Part shown: piece by piece, positions 51,446-62,886 of the stretch | Layout of the letters: each line of letters begins with the position of its first letter | Numbering within the stretch: position 1 is the stretch's first letter | From: Iris pallida | Taxonomy: Eukaryota; Streptophyta; Magnoliopsida; Asparagales; Iridaceae | Direction: 5' to 3' | Length of the DNA: 64,000 nucleotides | Assembly (NCBI GenBank): GCA_029216955.1 | Contig: JANAVB010015600.1 | Coordinates: 30,618,374 to 30,682,373, forward strand | Position numbers and translations under genes: made by a program | Notes under the pieces: model-generated | The model's input: only the letters and a program-made list of their open reading frames with translations | Database searches by the model: none | What the model was told of the DNA's origin: nothing

Positions 51446-53821
51446 TCAGAGTCTGTGAACGTGCTCAATGAAGAACCCTTCAAACGATGAGATGATGTCG
51501 ATCGCTATCTGGTGATAGGGGATCAAGTCTTCATGGCGGACCTCGTATGAGCCCCGGATCTGGTTGACGATTAACTGAGAATCGCCGTATGCTTCAAGGT
51601 ATTCTACCCCCAGCTCCTTTGCAAGTTGGAGGCCAATGACCAGAGCGTTGTACTCGGCCATATTGTTAGAGCAGGGTTCCGTGAGGGAGTAAGCGCGGTT
51701 AATCACCAATCCGGAAGGGGAGACTAGCACCACCCTAACTCCGACGACGATGTTGCCCTTGGATCCAGTTTTTGAAGCACCGTCAAAGAACATTCGCCAT
51801 ATATCATCGTGAGAGGTTGTATGTGAGTCGGCGACCTTATCTGGGATTTCATTATATATTTTGTAGGGCTCCGAGCCTGGGTGGGCTGTCAAAAAGTCTG
51901 CCAGGGCTTGGCCTTTGACCGCCTTTTGTGGGACGAAGATCATATGATAAGGGGATAGCAATATTGCCCATGTAGCGAGGCGAGAGCTGAGTGCCCCTGG
52001 TTTAGTCATGAGGACCCTGAGAGGGTTGACTCGTGAGATCACATGTATCGTTTGTCCCGTGATATAGTACCGCATCTTCTGAATGGCGAACACCAGGGCA
52101 AGGCATTCCTTTTCTACTGCGGTGTATCGGTGCTCTGGCCCAATCATCATTCGACTGAGGTAATATTTGGCTTGTTCATGGCCTGCATCATTGTTTTGTG
52201 CCAGCAGGGCTCCGAGGGAATACTTTATTGCTCGTACGTAGAGCAGGAATGGTTTTCCAGCAACCGGGGCCACCAGGACTGGAGGGTTTGACAAATATTC
52301 TTTGTTGCTGTCGAAGGCCCGCTGACATTCTTCGTCCCATACAAACGAGATGCCTTTCTTCATGAGGTGGGTGAATGGTCGGCATCGCCACGAAAGGTTA
52401 GAAATGAACCTCCTAATGTAAGCTAGCCTCCCTTGAAGGCCTCTGAGTTCACAGAGATTTCTCGGGGGACCCATCTCCATGATTGTCTTTGTCTTCTCAG
52501 GGTCTACATGGATACCCTGGGCGGTGATGATGAAACCCAAGAACTTCCCGCTGGATACGCCCAGAAAGGATTTCGTAGGGTTTATTTTTAAATTGTGCGC
52601 TCGTATCAGGTCGAATACCGTCCTCAGATCATACAAATGGTCTCCCTTATAGCGACTCTTGACGGCAATGTCATCAACATAGCACTCCACCGTCTCGCAT
52701 AAGTGGTCTCTGAATATGATGCTCATGGCTCTTTGATATGTGGCGCCGGCATTCTTCAAACCGAAAGGCATGAATGTGTAACAGTATGTGCCAATCGGTG
52801 TTCGGAATGATGTATGCTTTTCGTCGTCAGGAGACATCTTGATTTGGTTGTACCCCGAGAAGCCATCCATGAATGACATACGTTCGAAGCCGCAGGTGTT
52901 GTCAATCATGATGTCTGTGGTAGGGAGGGGGAATTCATCTTTGGGGCATGCCTCGTTCAGATTGCGGAAGTCGATGCAGATTCAAATCTTCCCATTCTTC
53001 TTGAGGACAGGTACTATGTTGGCGACCCAATTCGGATGTTGTTCCTCATGAATGAAGCCGCTGGCTATCAGTTTGTTGACTTCGGTTTCGATCGCATCTA
53101 TGATGCCTGGGCGAAAGCGTCGCTGTTGTTGCTTGACTGGCTTTGCGTCCGGCCGAATGTTGAGCTTGTGAAGAGCAATATCGGGATCTAACCCCGGCAT
53201 GTCTTCATAGCTCCAGGCGAACACATCAATGTATTCTTTGATAAGTTCCAGCAGCGATTCTCGCTCTTCGTCTGTTAGGCTTTTACTGACGAAGATAGGT
53301 TTTGGAGAAGATTCGCTGCCGAGGTCCACTTGTATGACCTCATCTTCTGTAGGAGGTTCTCTCTGTTCGAACTGCTTTTTCCATTGTGCATCCAACTGTT
53401 GGGCCCACGGTTCTAGCTCGAAGATTTTAGAAATGTCTTCGTCTTCTTCATAAGCGTCGGCGAATGCCATGTTGACTGACAGGACTTGTCTGAATATGTC
53501 TTCGATGCTGGTATCAGAGTCAGAAGTTGGTGACCCGGTCGAATGTGAATGCCAGTCATATTCTTCATCTGAACTTTCAGGGGTCGTCGTAGGTGTAACA
53601 TACCCTAATCCATACCGAGTTTTGCTATAGTAGTCCCGTGGTTTGCCAGCCGGGATTGGTGGCTTTAAAGGTAATCGTCGTCCAGTACCGTAGTTCAAGC
53701 CTGGCGTTGTCTCCAGATCATACCCCTATTTCTGTATGAGATATTTGTATTGGGGGCTGTAAAGATACAAAGGCAGTCTCCCGGCATCTGATCCAAGGTT
53801 GACTTCTTCTATGGTGAAGGG
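51446..53821 (-). pseudogene. pol: Tat RT, RNase H and archaeal-type RNase H
   Basis: RT has WVANIVPVLKKNGKI, a TGA at 52982-52984 where relatives have Arg, CIDFRNLN, FMDGFSGYNQI, TFMPFGLKNAGATYQ and the active-site YVDD. The first RNase H (about 52300-52000) lacks a clear catalytic set, as is usual when a second enzyme follows. The second (51850-51400) has MFFDGAS, NNMAEYNALVIGL, GDSQLIVNQI and IEADALAGLA, the Asp/Glu/Asp/Asp pattern of the archaeal-type RNase H of Tat elements. Stops: TAA region at 53822-53824, TAG at 53726-53728 and TGA at 51446-51448. Confidence 0.94.
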
Positions 53822-55651
53822 TTACGGGTCGTCCTTCCGGCCGAAGATGATTGGATGGTCCCCTCCCTCGATTATGCGGTAAGCATCTTCCGCTGGAGTA
53901 AGCTGGATTGCGGTGTGCACATTTGTCACCTGTGTGTGGAGGTGAGTGCCTATACCGTGTTCCATAGCATACATCGTACAGAGTTTATTAAGCTCAAGGT
54001 AGTTCAAAGATAGCCCTTTATTGATGAAGTAAGGTATCTTTTCTAGGGGGACTACATCATCTGCGGAGGAAACATCAGTGTGGGCAGCCACATACTTGGC
54101 TAGCTCCGGTTCCTCTTCGGCTACCCCCTGTATAAACGACGACTGAGAGGACAACCTGGGCAGCTTGATCGTCAGCAGTTCAGCTGGTGGAGCAGAGCGT
54201 GGAGTTGTTGGCAAACTAGCGACCCCCAGCTTGGTACTCGATGCTGGGCGGGGAGTGGTTGGTTCGCTAGAAGTTCCAGGCCTTGCATCGGGGTGACGAC
54301 TCTTCTTGGGAAGGCGTATCGTCATTGGCTTGTCGGAAGGATTGAGCTTCTCTGTCTGCGGCTGGCCGACTCTTGGCAGCCTGATTGTCAATGGCTCCGT
54401 TGTGGGTCTTGGCATTTGGCCAGACCTTGGCAGCCGGATTATCATCTGCTCTTCTTGTGCCGAGAGGCTAATTATGTCCTTACGCAGAGTGGCGGTAAGG
54501 GGTGCAGACTTGCCAGGTTTGCGAGCTTGGAGGTGGATCGTCAGAGGCTCTTCTGATCCTGTGGCTGTCTCGGTACGAGCTTGCACATCTCCTTCACCAA
54601 GGTGCTTCTTCGATTGTTCGTACAGACAGGAGTCTGAGTAGTAGGATTCGACCCCTTTGAAGGGATCGATATCAGCAAATTCTGTCCTCACGAAGCCGTA
54701 TTTGTCGACATATTTGAAGCACTGGTGCAGCGTGGAAGGCACGATCATATAATCGTATATCCACGGGCGTCCCAAGAGGATGTTGTATGAAGTTTCTGCA
54801 TCTATGACGTAACAGGTGACCTCTGATTGGAGATCGCCAATTTGACTCTTCAGACGAATCTTTCCAATTGGGTAGCTCCTGCCCGAATTGAAATCGCTGA
54901 TGACGGTGCTTGTAGGCGTCAAGCGATGCATTGGGATGCGGAGATGATATAGCAGACCCTTCGGGATAATGCTTATGGAAGAGCCAGGATCTATGTGCAT
55001 CCGATCCACCTTTACGTCGTCGATGTATCCAGTGTAGTATAGCGGGCGATCATGCAGGTTGGTTTTGATGAGCATGTCCTGCGGAGTGAAGACAATGTTG
55101 GGCATCGCTCCCGTGCAGGTGCTGTCTTGGAAATCTGCAGGCGGACTCCCTCCCGTGGGGTTGACCTGAGCCATGTACGTGTCGGCATTTTGGAGTGCAT
55201 CGCTCAAAGCCGCGCGAACATCTTTTGAGAGTCTCAGAAGCTCGTATAATGATAACTTGACCGGTGTGTTGGCCAATTGCGCCAAGATGTCGAAGTTATA
55301 GGGCTTCTCCAGCCCTTGTGATGCCTCTTTTCGGAGGGATTTGTCAAAGCGAGTCTCCCTCGGCCTAGGCTTGTCGGTCGTCGGAGGCTGAGCCGGTCCC
55401 GGAGCGTCCATTGTAGCGGGCTGATGATCTTCAGCCGAATTGTCAGCCACAGGTTGGGATTGCGCCCCAGACCGCGTGACGACGGCTGTAGCTTCTTCGA
55501 TGTCTGCCGAGATTGTGTGGCAGGTCCTGACTTTTCTACTTTTTTTCTTGCAAATAGAAGATGGTGTGGGCTGAGTCACTTCTGAAACCAAGTCTGGATG
55601 GATCCACATGACCTCCTCTCGTGATGTAGTGATGGGCACTAGACCAGCGGC
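53822..55651 (-). pseudogene. pro: Tat protease region
   Basis: Starts after the TAG at 55652-55654. The aspartic protease carries MHIDPGSSISIIP (DxGS motif; Pro for the usual Asn or Thr) near 55000-54960 and YNILLGRPWI near 54805-54775. A Pro/Thr/Arg-rich linker with repeated LTIRLPR-like peptides (about 54450-54150, at least five copies) separates it from RT. TAA at 53822-53824 ends this open part. Repeated LTIxLPR is unusual and may be an expanded low-complexity linker. Confidence 0.85.
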
Positions 55652-58079
55652 CTAATCTCGGGGAGGTGGAAGATTAGCAATCTCCATTGTCGCCAGAGGG
55701 ATGGGGACCACGCCGTCTTGAGCTTCCGTCGGAGGGAAGCTGCCGAATTGTACTGACACCATATTGGCTGCCACCGTTACCTCTTCGAAATCGATAGCCA
55801 GTGCGTTCGAATCGATGAGATTTTGGATGTACCATTTTAGCTGGTAGCAGTCGTGTGTAGCATGGTGGACGTAGCGATAATAATGGTAGTACTTTGGGTT
55901 CTCCATTTCTGCCGGTCGCGGTTCCCGTCTTGGTAGAGGAAGCTAAATTCTGTCTCCTTGTATGAGCATGTCTAAGATGGGCTTGACGTGACCGTCTTCG
56001 AAGGAGTAAGTCATTTGCGGCCATTGTTTGTCTGCTGGCTTTGGCTCAGGTTTCTGTGCTGTATCGGCCACCATAGCCTGCTTACCCCTGCTGTCCCGAT
56101 TGTTGGAGGGGCTACCCCTATTGTCGTTGTTGGGACGCTTGTCCTTGTTCTCTCCGTCCGAGATGTGTAGTCCCAATTGGCGAGCCTTCTTCAACCGTTC
56201 TTCGACGCTTGTAGCGCTGATGATGAACGTCTTCCAATCCTTGAATTGACTTTTGCCCATCCAGAGACTGATTGTTGGGAGCAATCTCTTTTGGCAAATT
56301 TTGATCAAGGAGGAATCGGGATTTCTAGATGGCAGCTTCATTACGGTTTAGCGAAATCGCTCGATATAGTTTCTTGTCAGCTCTTTCTCCCCTTGGACGA
56401 CGTCCATGAGGGTGGACGTTGTGATGTCCTGCCCTACTTCGTAGAATCTCTCCAAGAACATGCGCTTGAAGCCGGCGAAGGAGTGGATGCAGTTGTCTGG
56501 CAGGTTGCGGTACCAGTCGAAGGCGACCCCTTCCAATGCCCCGATGAATAATCGTGTGAGAATAGCGTCGTCATGGGGCAGATGGTCTGTGGTGACCTCG
56601 AAGTAAGTGATGTACCGACTTGCTGAGGTCTTGCCATCATAAGGATTGATATTGAACGGCTTATATCTTGGTGGGAATGGAACATCCCTCCATGCAGCAG
56701 GGTATGGTTGCCGTATTCTGAGTTTCTGAGAGTTTTCTCGAGTGTGAAACATGGCTCGGAGCTCCTGGACCTCTCTTCTCGCTTCGCGGGCCTCGTCCAC
56801 GGCGGTGGGGGCCGTTGTTTCAGGAGGATCGTTACCCGGATTCGGTGCTGCTGAATTCGAGTCCGCGTTGACCGCAGGTCCCGCGCTTGTTTGGCCAGGC
56901 GTCCCCCCTTGCAGAGTTGGAAGGGCCGCTTTGATCTCGTCCATAGACTTAACCAAGGCAAGCAAGATAGCTTCGAGCATGTCGATGCGTTGGCGATCAC
57001 TGGAGCTTCCTTGGCTGCTGTCTGTCATGAATACCGTCTTCAAATGAGGAGAGACGGACGGAGCGGTGGAGGCAGCGCTCTCCGAATCATACCCCTGTAG
57101 TGAGAAGTCATCGGGGTATGTGGGTATGTTCTCTTCTGGTTCAGACTCGGAAGGAATAGTACCCCCAGTCTCCGAGTTCGCCTCGTCTTGGGAGTTGGAA
57201 ACGCCCTCGGGGACGTCGGGGTTTGCTGTATTTGATGGGAGGATTGTCTCCCCCGGCTCGTCTTCTTGGAACATCGAATTGCTGTGGAAGCTCGGAGGGG
57301 TGCTACCCCCAGTCCCAGCAACCCCCTGCGTTGTGGACGACGAATCTCCCACTGTAGCAGATTTCGTCTTAGAGCGAGTACCTTGGAAAACTCCGGTGGT
57401 GGGCACCCGCTTAGACGATAGTCTTTTAGTCGCAGTGGTTGAAATCTTCGGGCTGGGAATATTTGTCTTCTTCCCCCTTCCGTCAGCGGGAACTTTTCGA
57501 GCAGAGTTGCAGGAGACGACGGGAAGTACCTCATCTTCTGAAGATGGCTGTTGCAGTCTTTGAAAGACGGACTGCCGGTCTTCCCGTACCGTCGTATTAT
57601 TGCAGCAGCAGTTGACGATAACTTGGGTACAGTGACGTCCGTGGGAGGACTTTTTGCACCCCGATGCGTCTTCTCTTTCCTTGCGTTTGTGGAGGATGGC
57701 CTCACGCAAGTCAGACTGGTCTGAATCGACCATGCTTGCTCCCGGGATTTTGGGAGACTTTCGTGCACTTTTCTGTCCGTTTGCCACCGGGGGCTGGACT
57801 CGAGTGGTTCTGTACAACTTCCCATCTGAGGCCCGCATAACGGTATGTAGGACGTTCAGATGATCAGAGACAGGATCAGCGGACCGAGCGTGCCAAGCTC
57901 GTGCTGCCCTAGACTTCTTCGCTCTAGCGCGTAAAGGCACATAGTAGGAAGAGTCTAGGTGATGTTGGAGAGAGTCAGACATATCTTCTTGGGAGCACAA
58001 GAGATCAGGACCATAAGACAGGCGGTCGAAGATAGAACCGCACGGGGTAGGAGTCATGCCGCCGTCCTCTATAATCTTC

Positions 58080-58225
58080 ATGCGGCTGGCAGACGTAGCC
58101 GCATAGGCTTTCTTCATGCGGCTGGGAGTCTCAGCCGCATGAGTCTTCTTTATGCGGCTGGATGATCTGGCCGCATAGATTTTCTTCATACGGCTGGTAG
58201 ATCCACCCGTATGGGCCTCCTGCAT
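58080..58225. repeat. 36-bp repeat with GCCGCAT/ATGCGGC pairs inside Tat gag
   Basis: Four 36-bp units, each with GCCGCAT followed about ten bases later by its inverted form ATGCGGC. They translate on the minus strand to (S)RMKKxYAAxxxS peptides. This places the LTR motif in the coding sequence in phase. Confidence 0.85.
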
Positions 58226-58625
58226 GTGGTTGATAGATTTGGCCACAGGAGTGCTCGGCTTCTTTTCGGGGCGCATAGAATCGCTCTTTGTCCCTACAAG
58301 TCCAGCATCGTAGTGCTTTCCTCTGCCGGACTTGGGGACAGCAGAGTTCTCTACGGCTCGAAGTGGAGCCGTATGAGAATCACCTTCGCCGTCTCGGGTA
58401 GCAGAGAGTACCCCGTCCAGAGCTTGTGGAGGAGCAATTGATTTTGGCCTCCACTCGCGGCGAGCTTTCTTTGTGCGGGTTCGCTTCTGGATCGGACCAG
58501 CGCTTCCTTCAGAGAGCATCTCTTCAAACGCATGTTGGTCGAAACGGACGACCATCTTCTGTTGTGTGGAGCCAAGTTTGGTTGCATCCGACTGCGTCAC
58601 CAACTCCTCAGCCGTGGAGAAGTTT

Positions 58626-58644
58626 GTCTCCAGCAGAGTCGCCA
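58626..58644 (-). other. Tat primer binding site
   Basis: On the minus strand TGGCGACTCTGCTGGAGAC begins three bases after the LTR end (58648). The TGG start and position are those of a tRNA primer site; the sequence resembles the tRNA-Arg site I recall for Ogre/Tat relatives. It overlaps the gag ATG. Confidence 0.7.
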
Positions 58645-58647
58645 TCG

Positions 58648-59954
58648 TGTTTGCCATAAAATATAAAAGAGCAGAACAATTATCGGAGGACTGGACTTTT
58701 ACTTCACGTTACAAACTCGCTTGTACAAAGAAAACCTAGGGACGAAAGCCTAGGTACAACAGTCTAAGTATAATTGTTTATTTTAGATTCTGGGGGGTGA
58801 CAATAGAGGCTCGGAAAAGCGACGGCCGCTCTGCCTTACTCCTTGGACGATCGGTATGTAGCCTTGGCTCCAGAAGATTGCTCGGCGTTAAAGAAATGCT
58901 CTCTTTGCTCTCTCTCTGCTTTTTCTCTCCAAGTATTCTGGTGCTCTCTCTCTGATCTCGAAAAGTGCTCCTTTCTTTATGTATATGTGCGTATGTCTCC
59001 TGTTGCAAGGGAATGGCACCCTGCTATTTATAAGAATGGGGGGGACCTCATTAGGGTTTACAATGATTATCCCTTAAAGTGGCGGCGGTCTGTTGCTCGA
59101 TCAATCTGGGCCATTAATCTTGAGTGTGATGAATCTGGGCCATTTAGTGTTAGATTACCTCAAATCCTATCAGTAATTAATGCTGATTGGAATAAATCTC
59201 CATGATGATGATCTGCTGATGTCTGCAAATCTGAATGAATAAATTTAATTCATTCTTCTGCCACGTGTCCCAGATTATTGGGATTTGACCCAATCTTTGA
59301 TTGTAGCAAATCTGGGAAATTGATTGGCTTTATGACACGTGTTCTGGGAGTCACTGAGCCGCATAAGGATTGAGCCGCATAAGCCTGGCCACGTGTCAGG
59401 GCTGCCTGGGGAGTGGCCTCCGAGTCTTCGAACCACATGATAATTTGGACCATATAATGGGTAGTGAGCCGCATGGAGATGATCCCTGTGAGCCGCATAA
59501 GGCTGCGTCTGCTTGAGCCGCATAGGGCTGTCTCGATCTGGGCCGCATAGGACAACTTCAGCCAGAGCCGCATAAGGGGGTCTTCGCTCGAGCCGCATAT
59601 GGCTGTCCACGTGTCTAGGCTGCGTGGTGTTTTCTGGATCTCGGTGGGGTGTTGTGCCAGAGATTTTCTTTGATTTCCTAGGATTATGTCATTATGACAG
59701 AGTCATAATTGCCTCTTTATAACAGGCCTGTCGTTTCGTAGAGTGGTCAGCCGTCCAAGCAATTAATGCAGTACAGTGCGGAGGGAAGAACTGTTTGTAA
59801 GCCACGTGCCTTCTCTTCTTGAGCCGCATGGAGATCACAGAGCCGCATGGACTCGTTTGAGCCGCATGGATCTTCTGAACCGCATGGACTATCTGAGCCG
59901 CATGGAGTTCCCTGGCCACATGGATCTTTCTTTATTATTTTCCATGCTTCTACA
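58648..59954 (-). mobile_element. Tat element 5' LTR
   Basis: 1,307 bp. Minus-strand TATA box (complement CTATTTATA at 59024-59032), followed in sense by a leader rich in AGAGAG. GCCGCAT clusters at 59358-59598 and 59823-59903 lie upstream of the TATA box, in U3. Confidence 0.95.
59024..59032 (-). promoter_or_regulatory. TATA box of the Tat 5' LTR
   Basis: TATAAATAG on the minus strand, about 375 bases before the LTR end, leaving R-U5 of about 350 bases. The same site is present in the 3' LTR (42977-42985). Confidence 0.65.
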
Positions 59955-59959
59955 ATTGA

Positions 59960-62480
59960 TGAAGGAATTCGATTTTCAGAGGAGTGAGCATTTTCCTAAT
60001 ACTCTAATGTGTCAGTGTGATTAACTCACTGATTCTTCCTTCCATTGCATTTTAATGAGTAAATACCCTGTGTGTTAGTTATGGTTTTATTTCCTGTACA
60101 TTAAACAACATGTTTAAGTTGTAGGGAATCATTTTGGAAAGAGTTGTTGAATGGGATTTCGAATGTGGAAATTGTTGATTGGGTTAAACCTGTGATAGGT
60201 ACCAATCACTCACACCTATTTAATTCCCTGCCACATTAACACACACACACACAGAACCTACCTATATACACATGACCACTGACTGCACATTGTTTGATTT
60301 CCAGAGACACTGTTTTAATCAAAAATCTGAGGTGTGGGTTTAAACTTTGAATTCCAGTATGAACATTGAGACACATGACCACACACATGGTTTCACATTT
60401 TTACTAATCTTGAATTCCAGAGAATGAATGGCCAATTCATATTGAACTGTTTTGAGATGAGCCTGGGTTGAAACCTGGGAATTGGTTTCCTGGGAACAAT
60501 TAAACTGCTACACCATGTATCACTGTCACCTTGGTTCCTGAGATTTCTTCATTGTAATTCACTGTTAATCTTAAACACACACACACACATGAAAATGATT
60601 TCCTGGAACACTGGACACTGGAATGGAATTCCTGAGACACATGACACTGTCACCATGTTTTAATGTCAATTTTTAACCTGAACACAGGCCACACTCACCC
60701 GCATTCACACACAGGAATACATTCCTGTCATCTAAGTATCACATACACTGATTTTCCCATGTGAAGCACTGTTTTCTCCTCTACCTAAGACCCTGTTTTG
60801 GGTTCCCTGAACACACACAGCCCTCTACATGAACACACACTAGCCTACCATCACACCCTCACATACACATGCCTAACACATATACACACACACACACTTT
60901 ACCATGATTCATTTCCCTCTCTATCTTTATGTGTATGTATATTACATATATATATGTAATGTGAGTATATATATATAATCCTATGTATATACATATATGT
61001 GTATATAGATATATGGTATGGGTATTGGCCTAGTTAGAGTAGCCTATGGCATGTGGTGTGATACACTTGTGTACCACTAGGCTAGTGTGACTTGTATGGT
61101 ATTTAGTTAGTTGACCTAGATTGACTTGTTAAGCCTAGGTTTGACCAACCTAGACTAGTTTGACCTAGTTTAACCCTGTTGACCTAGTTTGACTATTAGG
61201 ATTGACTAGAGTTGACCAAAGGTTGACTTTAGCCTAGATTGATCCCAAACATCATGTAGATGCATTGTAGCAATCTATTTTATTATTTTAGACATGTAGT
61301 GACTTGTACTGTTCTATAGGAGACAGACACCACTCCTCGGACAGTATTTTTCTTTCGGACATTCAGGATATCAGGCAAGTACATTCTCTGATCATTTCAT
61401 ATCTTGTTAGGATTATATTTCCTACTTTAGATTATTTTACTTGATGCTGACACGTTGGTAACACGGATTAGAACTATATGGATCTCTTCATGAGATGTTA
61501 TCCCTCTCGGGAGCATCACATACTCTTGTCTCGTGTGTTTCACTTACATCATGCATCTAGTGCTTCTATTTTCATGAATCTTCATGTATCAGCTTGTGAT
61601 TCTTGTACTCTCATGAATCACAGAGCCTTCACGAATCTTCATGAATCACTCTCGAATCACCCTATATGGCAAAGTAGTATAGTCATGAATCTTAACGTAA
61701 CTTGACTGGATCCTTGTGTCTTGATTGGGGATGGGGGAGTAGAAACTGAGCATGTGAATAATTCCAAAGTAGAATAGTCTTGAATCACCTCTTTAGTATA
61801 GTCATGAATCACCCTCCAGCTGTTCACATGTTTCATCTTGTACTCTGAATCACTAGTACTGTCTATCTCTTATATATTGTAGATATTTACTTACAGTCTC
61901 TCTTTACTTTATGTTATTCTTCAGTTTCATGTATCTTATTCTCTAGCATGATTATATTTCCTATCCTATTATGACTTGTTGAGATGTATTGTGCTCGCTT
62001 CTGTCCTGACTGGACCTGTTGAAATATTACAGAGGATGAGGACGAGGCGTGCTGTCCCACCTATTATGGGACTACCCTAGATGACAGTTGTGACCTGGAC
62101 CTGCAGTAGGAGCCCTTAGCAGTAGACGACACTCCTCTAGACTAGGATATATTTCTTTTATATTACATTCTGGATGACTGTATTATGATACTTGGGATGT
62201 TATGGATTTGTGATATCATTAGACACTTAGACTTCTCTGGTTGTATTTCTGTGGATCTTATTTTATTTCAGTTTCTATCTATTTTTCTATCTTATCATTC
62301 TGCCTTAGATGTGATTGAGACTGTATTATGTTATATCACCTCCATTCGGAGTGTATATACTGTACAGGTACCTTATATTGTTAGATGATTGACCTAGAAC
62401 AGCGTTCTACCGCCGACACTGCGGTGTAGGGTGGACGTACCCACTTCTCGTGCCCTTACTCTAGGGTGCGGGTCGTGACA
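59960..62480 (+). mobile_element. element A 3' LTR, right part
   Basis: Continues the LTR from TGAAGGAATTCGATTTTCAG (after the ATTGA duplication) to GGTCGTGACA. It parallels 24785-27319 of the 5' LTR with small differences such as longer ACAC tracts. Confidence 0.95.
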
Positions 62481-62482
62481 AT

Positions 62483-62886
62483 ATGCGGCCGGGAACCGAC
62501 AGGCACATGCGGCTGCAAAGTTTTATGCGGCTGAGAAATGCATATGCGGCCGAGATATCGGGCATATGCGGCTCAAACTAGCGTATGCGACAGAAAGGCT
62601 CATGCGGCTGAGAAACTAGCTTATGCGGCCGGACAAGCTCATGCGGCTGCAAACTAGCGTATGAGGCCGGGCAAGCTCATGCGGCTAGAATTGAAGCAGG
62701 CGCATGCGGCACGAAAGCTTATGCGGCTGGAAATGCCATGCAGCTGCGGAAGCTTATGTGGCTGGAAATGCTCATGCGGCTGCGGAAGCTTATGCGGCTG
62801 GAAATGCTCATGCGGATGCGGAAGCTTATGCGGCTGGAAATGCTCATGCGGCTGCGGAAGCTTATGTGGCTGGAAATACTCATGCG
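62483..62886 (-). repeat. GCCGCAT array (antisense) ending in a 36-bp tandem repeat
   Basis: ATGCGGC motifs are irregular at 62483-62714, then five head-to-tail units of 36 bp (AAGCTTATGCGGCTGG plus AAATGCTCATGCGGCTGCGG) at 62715-62886, nearly identical. Each unit has two motifs 18 bp apart. The frames that read (YAAGNAHAAAE)n are by-products. Confidence 0.92.

Larger units (their letters stand above)
55652..58657 (-). pseudogene. gag: Tat gag, extended N-terminus, starts at the LTR edge
   Basis: The frame opens at ATG 58657, within the last ten bases of the 5' LTR, or at a second ATG at 58645 just inside. It runs 770 codons to TAA at 56348-56350, then on in frame past TAG at 55943 and TAG at 55652. 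A disordered N-terminal 500 residues (Ser/Lys-rich, with motifs such as SIFDRLSYG and SVFQRLQQP seen in Tat proteins) precede the capsid domain (about 56660-56360: KPFNINPYDGKTSASRYI, WYRNLPDNCI, FKRMFLERFYE). After it, a zinc-knuckle-like KYYHYYRYVHHATHDCYQL has Tyr at two Cys positions. Four copies of a 12-residue SRMKKAYAA-type repeat lie at 58080-58225. Confidence 0.9.
42601..59954 (-). mobile_element. complete Tat-clade Ty3/gypsy retrotransposon, 17,354 bp
   Basis: Ends are TGTTTGCCAT at 42601 and CTTCTACA at 59954 with the TSD ATTGA (42596-42600, 59955-59959). LTRs are 42601-43910 and 58648-59954 (1,310 and 1,307 bp), nearly identical; I count six mismatches in the first 130 or so bases. 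Gag-pro-pol runs on the minus strand, so the right LTR is the 5' one. The second, archaeal-type RNase H between RT/RNase H and integrase, and an antisense extra gene near the 3' LTR, are marks of the Tat clade (Grande, RIRE2 and Ogre relatives). Pol has stops but no frameshift. Confidence 0.96.
23340..62480 (+). mobile_element. Element A: complete Tekay/Del-type Ty3/gypsy element, split by CACTA and Tat insertions
   Basis: Boundaries are TGTCACTACC at 23340 and GGTCGTGACA at 62480, with the TSD ATATG on both sides (23335-23339, 62481-62485). Removing the CACTA element (29894-38604) and the Tat element (42601-59954) with one TSD copy each leaves about 13.1 kb: a 3,980-bp 5' LTR, a 5.1-kb internal region and a 3' LTR of about 3,968 bp. 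Order gag, protease, RT, RNase H, integrase and a tail with VEILDRREKVL is that of Tekay/Del chromoviruses. Several stop codons, one frameshift and two lost catalytic residues make it inactive. Confidence 0.95.

Noticed and set aside
57040..57825. 261-codon minus-strand frame inside Tat gag
   Set aside because: Alternative frame of the longer gag frame, which carries the recognisable domains.
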